Assembly: GCA_946408025.1 (NCBI GenBank)
Contig: CAMJQJ010000013.1
Location: forward strand, 1 to 33,700
Reading direction: 5' to 3'
Source of the DNA: an uncultured Faecalitalea sp.
GTDB taxonomy: Bacteria > Bacillota_I > Bacilli_A > Erysipelotrichales > Erysipelotrichaceae
Length of the DNA: 33,700 nt
Shown: piece after piece, positions 25,267 through 33,700 of the stretch
Position numbering within the stretch: position 1 is the first letter of the stretch
Layout of the letters: the number at the start of each line of letters is the position of its first letter
The notes under the pieces: model-generated
The model's database searches: none
The model's input: the letters and a program-made list of their open reading frames with translations, nothing else
Told to the model about the DNA's origin: nothing
Made by a program: the position numbers and the translations under genes

Positions 25267-25275
25267 TGGTAAAAT
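25267..25275 (+). promoter_or_regulatory. Extended -10 promoter of pcrA
   Basis: TGG-TAAAAT lies 16 bases before the pcrA ATG at 25292. The -35 position has no clear match. The leader would be very short, with GGTG as a modest Shine-Dalgarno site. Confidence 0.5.
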
Positions 25276-25291
25276 AATCAACGGTGATATT

Positions 25292-27454
25292 ATGAGTGAA
25301 TCAGTGTTAGATACATTAAATATAAATCAAAGAAAAGCAGCCAGTACAATTGATACGCATGTTCGTATCATTGCCGGTGCTGGCAGTGGGAAAACACGTG
25401 TTTTAATGGCAAGGATCGTCTATTTAGTAAAAGAAGTTGGAATCATGCCAAATCGAATTTTGGCAATTACTTTTACAAATAAGGCAACACAGGAAATGAA
25501 AGAGCGTCTTCATGCTCAATTAGGAGATGAAGCCAGTGTTGTGCGTATTTCTACGATCCACGCACTCTGTGTACGGATATTACGAGAAGATGCTGATCAG
25601 ATTGGATACCCTCGATCTTTTACGATTTTGGATTCAGATGATCAAAAACAAATATTACGCCCTATTTATAAAAAGATGGACATTGATATAAAACAACTTT
25701 CTATGGCTAAGGTTTTAGGGTATATTTCAGGCTATAAATCAGAACATATCGATCCAGACATGGCCATCGCAATGGCTGAAACAGATAATTCGGAACAGAT
25801 TGCCAATATATACAAATCTTATGAAGATGCTCGCTTAGAGATGAAAGCTATGGATTTTGATGATTTATTGATCGAAGCACATAAACTGTTAAATCATAAT
25901 GAAGATGTAAGAGCAAAATGGCAAAATCGACTGGATTATATTCATGTTGATGAATTTCAGGATGTCGATCCAGTTCAGTATGGCATTATTCGTTTGATAA
26001 CAGGAAAGCATGCTTTCTTGTGCGTTGTTGGAGATCCAGATCAAACGATTTATACCTGGCGTGGAGCAAGCGTTGATATTATTCTTCGCTTTAATAAAGA
26101 TTTTGAAAATTGTGAAACTGTAATCTTGGATCAAAATTATCGTTCTACAAAGCCGATTCTTGAAGCCAGTAATAAAGTTATTTCGTATAATCAAGATCGT
26201 ATCAAAAAAGATTTATATACGCAGATTCCAGGTGATGATAAGATCTTGCTGCATGCATCAAGTGAAGAAGGGGATGAACCTTTATTTGTTGCAAGAGAAA
26301 TTTCGAAACGACATAAGAATGGAACAGATTATAAAGATATAGCGATTCTATATCGATCAAACTATAGTTCTCGATCTTTTGAACGTGTATTTCGAACAGT
26401 TGGAATTCCTTATATCATTTATGGTGGGATTCGTTTTTATGAAAGACAGGAAATCAAAGATGCTTTGGCGTATTTAAAGCTTTGTACATATCCTGATGAA
26501 AATGATCCCGAACAGTTTTCTTTAGATCTTGCAATCTTGCGTGTTATTAATCAGCCTAGACGAGGTATTGGTCAAAAATCCATTGATGCGCTTCGCAATG
26601 AAGCTACAAGTCGACATATCAATCTTTTTGAAGAAATGAGAAATCCTTTAGATATCTCTAATGCGATCAAACGAAAATGTGAAAGCTTTGTTTCGCTTAT
26701 CCTGGATTTAAGAAGTCATCGTAACGATTATTCATTAGAAGATTTTTTAGATTATGTATTGGATAAGACTGGATATCTAAAAATGTTGGAAGACGAAAAT
26801 GAAACAGAGCGAATTGAGAACTTAAAGGAACTCAAATCCGATATTGCCCAGTCTTTAAAAGATGATCCGGATATGACTTTAGAAACATACTTGCAGGATG
26901 TATCTTTATTTACAGATAAAACTTCCGACTCGGCAATGGATTCTGTTTCGTTAATGACGGTTCATGCGGCTAAAGGTCTTGAATTTGATACGGTATTCCT
27001 TGTGAATTTTAATGATGGAATCTTTCCAAGTGCACGATCTGTTCAAGAAGGTGGAAGAAAGTCACTTGAAGAAGAAAGACGCTTGTGTTATGTTGCGATG
27101 ACACGTGCGAAACGGAATTTGATCATTACATGGAATACAGGCTATTCATACATGTTGGATACATATAAAACATCATCAAGATTCTTGATGGAGATACCAG
27201 AAGAGTATACCTACGATGATAAGCCAAAACCAAAAGTTGAATATACATCCAATGTGATGCAAAGTTCTGTAAGTCTATCTAAACAAACTTCGAAAAAGAA
27301 TCAAAAATTTCGTAAGGGAGATTTGGTCGACCACAGTGTTTATGGGCAGGGTGTTGTATTAAAAATTGAAGGAAATGTAGCAACAGTAGCCTTTAGTCAT
27401 AAATTTGGGGTAAAGAAATTGAATGCCAGTCATCCGTCTTTGAAAAAAGCATGA
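25292..27454 (+). CDS. pcrA: ATP-dependent DNA helicase PcrA (UvrD/Rep family)
   Basis: The 720-residue SF1A helicase unwinds DNA 3'-5' in repair and clears recombination intermediates. Motif I is IAGAGSGKTRVL (about residues 28-39). Motif Ia follows (ITFTNKATQEMKERL). Motif II is HVDEFQDVDPVQY and motif III is VVGDPDQTIYTWRGA. Motif IV is LDQNYRST, motif V is VSLMTVHAAKGLEF and motif VI is EERRLCYVAMTRAK. The C-terminal tail (FRKGDLVDHSVYGQGVV) is the RNA polymerase-interaction part of PcrA. The pcrA-ligA-camS order is typical of Bacillota. Confidence 0.96.
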   Translation: MSESVLDTLNINQRKAASTIDTHVRIIAGAGSGKTRVLMARIVYLVKEVGIMPNRILAITFTNKATQEMKERLHAQLGDEASVVRISTIHALCVRILREDADQIGYPRSFTILDSDDQKQILRPIYKKMDIDIKQLSMAKVLGYISGYKSEHIDPDMAIAMAETDNSEQIANIYKSYEDARLEMKAMDFDDLLIEAHKLLNHNEDVRAKWQNRLDYIHVDEFQDVDPVQYGIIRLITGKHAFLCVVGDPDQTIYTWRGASVDIILRFNKDFENCETVILDQNYRSTKPILEASNKVISYNQDRIKKDLYTQIPGDDKILLHASSEEGDEPLFVAREISKRHKNGTDYKDIAILYRSNYSSRSFERVFRTVGIPYIIYGGIRFYERQEIKDALAYLKLCTYPDENDPEQFSLDLAILRVINQPRRGIGQKSIDALRNEATSRHINLFEEMRNPLDISNAIKRKCESFVSLILDLRSHRNDYSLEDFLDYVLDKTGYLKMLEDENETERIENLKELKSDIAQSLKDDPDMTLETYLQDVSLFTDKTSDSAMDSVSLMTVHAAKGLEFDTVFLVNFNDGIFPSARSVQEGGRKSLEEERRLCYVAMTRAKRNLIITWNTGYSYMLDTYKTSSRFLMEIPEEYTYDDKPKPKVEYTSNVMQSSVSLSKQTSKKNQKFRKGDLVDHSVYGQGVVLKIEGNVATVAFSHKFGVKKLNASHPSLKKA

Positions 27455-27460
27455 TATAAT
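27452..27460 (+). promoter_or_regulatory. Possible internal promoter before ligA
   Basis: TGA-TATAAT is an extended -10 element whose TGA is also the pcrA stop codon. It lies 20 bases before the ligA ATG and could supply extra transcript for ligA and the genes after it. No -35 is seen. Confidence 0.45.
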
Positions 27461-27474
27461 ATCTAAACAGGTGA

Positions 27475-30541
<3,067 letters not shown>

Positions 30542-30555
30542 TAAAGGAGAATAAG

Positions 30556-30849
30556 ATGGAAAAGTTTAGTAATGAATATTTTCATAAGTTGGCAAATGAT
30601 CTTAAATTTGATTTAAGTGATAATGAGATCAACGAATTGAAAAAAGATTTTATTGAAGTCGAAAAACAAGTTGAATTATTTGAAAAAATCGACACAACAG
30701 GCATCGAACCTATGGTATATCCTTTTGAAGAGGCAACAACATTCTTAAGAGAAGATGTGGAAGAAGATGTGCTGTCACAGGAAGATGCATTAAAGAATGT
30801 TAAAGACGTAAGAATGGGACATGTTCATGTACCAAAGGTGGTGAAGTAA
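30556..30849 (+). CDS. gatC: Aspartyl/glutamyl-tRNA amidotransferase subunit C
   Basis: The 97-residue subunit stabilises the GatA-GatB interface of the amidotransferase that converts Glu-tRNA-Gln to Gln-tRNA-Gln. The family pattern is visible in ANDLKFDLSDNEINEL (N-terminus), TTGIEPMVYPFE and LREDV. The frame reaches 30538, but the ATG at 30556 has AAAGGAGA six to thirteen bases upstream and gives the usual N-terminus. gatA starts one base after its stop. Confidence 0.94.
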   Translation: MEKFSNEYFHKLANDLKFDLSDNEINELKKDFIEVEKQVELFEKIDTTGIEPMVYPFEEATTFLREDVEEDVLSQEDALKNVKDVRMGHVHVPKVVK

Positions 30850-30850
30850 A

Positions 30851-32227
30851 ATGGAAATAAAATCAAGCGTCAGTGCAGTTGAATCTTATAAGAAAATTGA
30901 AGAACTACAGCCAAAATTAAATGCAGCTGTAACTATGATCGAACCGAAAGACAATCCTAATCAAGGTAAACTTTCTGGAGTTCCTGTCGTTTTAAAAGAT
31001 AACATCAATACAAAAGGAATTCGTACAACAGCAAGTTCAAGAATTTTAGATAACTATGTTCCTGTTTATGATGCAACAATTGTTAAAAAATTGAATGAAG
31101 CAGGAGCTGTCTTTGTCTGCAAAGCCAGTATGGATGAACTTGGTATGGGTGGAACAAATAAAAATGCCTATACAGGAGCTGTGCATAACCCTTATGACCT
31201 TGATCGTATTTCAGGAGGTAGTTCTGGAGGATGTGCGGTTTTAGTAGCTAGTGATGCAGCTCCTTTAGCTATTGGAACAGACACGGGCGATAGTATTCGT
31301 AAGCCTGCGGCATATACAGGTGTTGTTGGAGTAAAACCGACTTATGGACGTATTTCTCGTTATGGTATCATTCCTTATGCATCAAGTTTGGATCATGTAG
31401 GTTATTTTACGACAAATATTCAAGATGCAGCTTTAGCTTTAGAAGTTTTAGCAGGACGCGATGATAAAGATATGACTTCAAGCTATAAGCCAGTTGAAGA
31501 ATACTCTAAAAATTTAAATGGAGATCTAAGAGGGAAAACGATTGGTGTCTTAAAGACAGTTATCGATGAAATTGAAGATGAATATATAAAAAATACATTC
31601 AATGAATTTGTTTCAAAATTAAAAGAAGCTGGAGCTAATATCAAAGAAGTGGAAATGCCTAGAGAATATATGGAATTGATTCCACCTGTATATAAGACCA
31701 TTGCCAATGCAGAAGCAACTGCCAACCATTCTAATCTTGACGGACTTCGTTTTGGTATGCGCGAAGATGGTGAAAGTGTAGAAGAAGTAATGACCAACTC
31801 ACGCACAAAAGGGTTCTCTAGCTATGTTCGTGCTCGATTTGTAATTGGTTCATATTCATTGTTTAATGAAAACCAGGATCGTTTGTTCAGAAAAGCACAA
31901 AAAATCCGTCGTTTGATCGTAGATGCTTATAAGAAATGTTTTGAAGGGGTTGATGGCGTATTGTGTATGGCAGCTTTAGATATTGCCCCAATGATTGAAG
32001 ACAGTCAGGATGTTCGCTTTAAAGTAACTTCTTTTGCGGATGAGCATATGCAGCTTGCCAACTTCTCTGGCTATCCAAGCATTACTTTACCATTTGCGAA
32101 AAAAGATGGAATGCCACTTGGAATCAATTTAACATGCCGTCCATTTGAAGAACAAATTATGTTTGATTTGGCACAAGGTATGGAAGATATAACTGGTCTA
32201 AAAGATCAGGTTAAGAAAGGAGTCTAA
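30851..32227 (+). CDS. gatA: Aspartyl/glutamyl-tRNA amidotransferase subunit A
   Basis: The 458-residue amidase subunit releases ammonia from glutamine and passes it to GatB. The amidase-signature triad is present: Lys in VVLKDNI, cis-Ser in GGSSGG and nucleophile Ser in GTDTGDSIRKPA. The residue before the nucleophile is Asp, where most GatA proteins have Gly (TGGSIRQPA). I recall such variants in some Firmicutes, so this may be a lineage trait. KPTYGRISRYGI and SLDHVGYFT follow as expected. The protein is somewhat shorter than the usual length of about 485 residues, mainly at the N-terminus. The Shine-Dalgarno site AAGGTGG lies in the end of gatC. Confidence 0.95.
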   Translation: MEIKSSVSAVESYKKIEELQPKLNAAVTMIEPKDNPNQGKLSGVPVVLKDNINTKGIRTTASSRILDNYVPVYDATIVKKLNEAGAVFVCKASMDELGMGGTNKNAYTGAVHNPYDLDRISGGSSGGCAVLVASDAAPLAIGTDTGDSIRKPAAYTGVVGVKPTYGRISRYGIIPYASSLDHVGYFTTNIQDAALALEVLAGRDDKDMTSSYKPVEEYSKNLNGDLRGKTIGVLKTVIDEIEDEYIKNTFNEFVSKLKEAGANIKEVEMPREYMELIPPVYKTIANAEATANHSNLDGLRFGMREDGESVEEVMTNSRTKGFSSYVRARFVIGSYSLFNENQDRLFRKAQKIRRLIVDAYKKCFEGVDGVLCMAALDIAPMIEDSQDVRFKVTSFADEHMQLANFSGYPSITLPFAKKDGMPLGINLTCRPFEEQIMFDLAQGMEDITGLKDQVKKGV

Positions 32228-32231
32228 GAAT

Positions 32232-33653
32232 ATGGATTATTATGTAACGATTGGTATCGAAATCCATTGCGAATTAAAGACGAATACTAAAATGTTTTCA
32301 GGAGCACCCGTTCGTTTTGGAAGGGTAGCAAATACTTGTACATCTGTAGTAGATCTTGGACATCCAGGTATCTTGCCATGTGTCAACAAAGAAGCAGTAA
32401 GACTTGCCATCAAGGCTTGTACAGCTATGCATTGTGAATTGGATACGTTATTAAAATTTGATCGTAAAAACTATTATTATTCAGATCTTCCAAAAGGATT
32501 CCAAATCACACAACAATTCCATCCAATCGGAAAAAATGGATATGTAGAAATTGAAGTAGATGGAGCAAAGAAAAAAATCCGTATTGAAAGAATCCATATG
32601 GAGGAAGATACTGCTAAACAGTTCCATAAGGACACAGGAACATATATTGACTTTAACCGTGCAGGAACACCTTTGATTGAGATTGTTTCCTGTCCAGATA
32701 TGCATTCGGCCAAAGAAGCGGCTGCCTATGTAGAAACTTTACGTAAAAATCTTCTATATCTAAATGTTAGTGATGTTAAGATGGAAGAAGGTAGCATGCG
32801 CTGTGATGTCAATATTTCGTTAAGCAAGGATAAAGATACTTTAGGAACAAAAACAGAAATTAAAAACTTAAACTCTATTGCCAATGTTCAAAAAGCTGTT
32901 CAGGCAGAGATTGAAAGGCAGTCTGCTTTACTAGATGAAGGAAAGAGCGTTGAACAGGAGACAAGACGTTATGATGAATCTTTGAAGACAACGGTTCTAA
33001 TGCGTAAAAAAGAAGGAAACGTTGATTATAAGTATTTCCCAGAACCAAATATCTTCCCAATTCAATTAGATCTTGACTGGGTGAAAGACATTCAGGATTC
33101 TCTTGAAGAATTACCAGAACAAAAGATTGAACGATTCATGAAAGACTACGGCTTAAGTGAATATGATGCTAATGTATTGGTCAATGACAGGGCTATGGCA
33201 GATTATTATGAAGAAGTTTGTAAGTATACCAAAAATGCGAAAAAGGTATGTAACTGGATCACTGGAGATGTCAGTGCTTATCTAAATAAAAAGAATACAA
33301 ATTTTGACTCTATAGAAGTAAAGCCTGAATATATCGCAAGCTTAGTTGATTCAATTGAAGCTGGTGATATCAGTGGAAAACAAGGTAAGATTGTTTTTGA
33401 AGAGGTTATGTTAAATAAAGATCCAAAGAAAGTCATTGAAGAAAAAGGCATGAAACAAGTCAGTGACGATGGAGCAATTCTTGCTTTGGTAACAAGCGTT
33501 TTAGATGCTAATCCTCAAAGTATCGAGGATTACAAGAATGGTAAGGATAGAGCTATTGGATTCTTAGTTGGTCAAGTCATGAAAGCCAGCAAAGGACAGG
33601 CAAATCCAAAACGAACAAATGAATTGATCAAGGAAGAATTAAACAAACGTTAA
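32232..33653 (+). CDS. gatB: Aspartyl/glutamyl-tRNA amidotransferase subunit B
   Basis: The 473-residue subunit phosphorylates and amidates the mischarged Glu (or Asp) on tRNA. The N-terminal signature GIEIHCELKTNTKMFS is clear. DRKNYYYSDLPKGFQITQ (about residues 77-94) and the HMEEDTAK metal-binding region follow. EIKNLNSIANVQKA and YKYFPEPN are typical kinase-domain segments. The C-terminal helical YqeY-like tail ends in GQANPKRTNELI. AAAGGAG lies before the ATG. The set gatC-gatA-gatB implies that this cell lacks, or does not rely on, a glutaminyl-tRNA synthetase (inference). Confidence 0.97.
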   Translation: MDYYVTIGIEIHCELKTNTKMFSGAPVRFGRVANTCTSVVDLGHPGILPCVNKEAVRLAIKACTAMHCELDTLLKFDRKNYYYSDLPKGFQITQQFHPIGKNGYVEIEVDGAKKKIRIERIHMEEDTAKQFHKDTGTYIDFNRAGTPLIEIVSCPDMHSAKEAAAYVETLRKNLLYLNVSDVKMEEGSMRCDVNISLSKDKDTLGTKTEIKNLNSIANVQKAVQAEIERQSALLDEGKSVEQETRRYDESLKTTVLMRKKEGNVDYKYFPEPNIFPIQLDLDWVKDIQDSLEELPEQKIERFMKDYGLSEYDANVLVNDRAMADYYEEVCKYTKNAKKVCNWITGDVSAYLNKKNTNFDSIEVKPEYIASLVDSIEAGDISGKQGKIVFEEVMLNKDPKKVIEEKGMKQVSDDGAILALVTSVLDANPQSIEDYKNGKDRAIGFLVGQVMKASKGQANPKRTNELIKEELNKR

Positions 33654-33667
33654 TTTTATGGTATACT
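33639..33667 (+). promoter_or_regulatory. Promoter for the gene that begins at 33689
   Basis: TATACT (33662-33667) with TTAAAC (33639-33644) at 17-base spacing lies just after gatB. It suggests a new transcription unit. No terminator hairpin for the gat operon is seen before it. Confidence 0.5.
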
Positions 33668-33688
33668 AATCACTAGGAGGGTAGTTTT

Positions 33689-33700
33689 ATGGCTTTAAAT
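33689..33700 (+). CDS. Start of the next gene (only four codons in the window)
   Basis: ATG at 33689 is preceded by AGGAGG (33675-33680) at eight-base spacing. The visible codons read MALN. The product cannot be identified. Confidence 0.6.

Overview
The window is AT-rich chromosomal DNA from a Bacillota (low-GC Gram-positive) bacterium, most likely in or near the Erysipelotrichia. The evidence is consistent Shine-Dalgarno sites, a glmS ribozyme, a methionine T-box leader, a GatCAB amidotransferase, the pcrA-ligA-camS-gat gene order, the glyS-dnaG-rpoD-trmK macromolecular synthesis block and a dimeric-type glycyl-tRNA synthetase. The class assignment is an inference from gene content. The content is mostly core chromosome. 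I see no prophage, insertion sequence, CRISPR array, rRNA or tRNA.

Layout. 1-2513: the 3' end of a molybdenum hydroxylase (xanthine dehydrogenase type), overlapped by a MocA/MobA-like cofactor nucleotidyltransferase, then a HAD phosphatase and a terminator. 2512-3563 (minus): a small XRE regulator and a SpoU/TrmH RNA methyltransferase. 3705-8782: glyS, dnaG, rpoD and trmK, tightly packed. 8779-9478: an acylphosphatase (minus) and a small coiled-coil protein gene with a LexA/DinR-like palindrome in its leader. 9567-11618: the glmS ribozyme and glmS. 11651-14718: the rodZ-pgsA-cinA-recA operon. 14733-16844: the NAD-salvage pair pncA-pncB. 16843-18278: an alpha/beta hydrolase (minus) and a divergent, shortened HutI-like amidohydrolase that lacks its metal-binding motif. 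18307-21265: a strong promoter, a Met T-box and the methionine importer metN-metI-metQ. 21282-24435: a P-loop kinase with an unfamiliar N-terminal domain, an RNA methyltransferase (minus) and an unrecognised acidic protein. 24436-25253: a decayed membrane protein plus XRE regulator pair. 25267-33653: pcrA, ligA, camS, gatC, gatA and gatB. The next gene begins at 33689.

Several neighbours share pathways. CinA (NMN deamidation), PncA (nicotinamide to nicotinate) and PncB (nicotinate to NaMN) could together supply NAD salvage around recA. The T-box would switch on methionine import when tRNA-Met is uncharged. The glmS ribozyme would lower GlmS synthesis when glucosamine-6-phosphate is plentiful. 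MocA would mature the cofactor of the adjacent hydroxylase.

No clearly new multi-gene system is visible. The observations most worth checking are the HutI-like protein without metal ligands, the LexA-like box on the coiled-coil gene, the hairpin that buries the glmS Shine-Dalgarno site, two RNA methyltransferase genes that look leaderless, and the decayed membrane/XRE pair.
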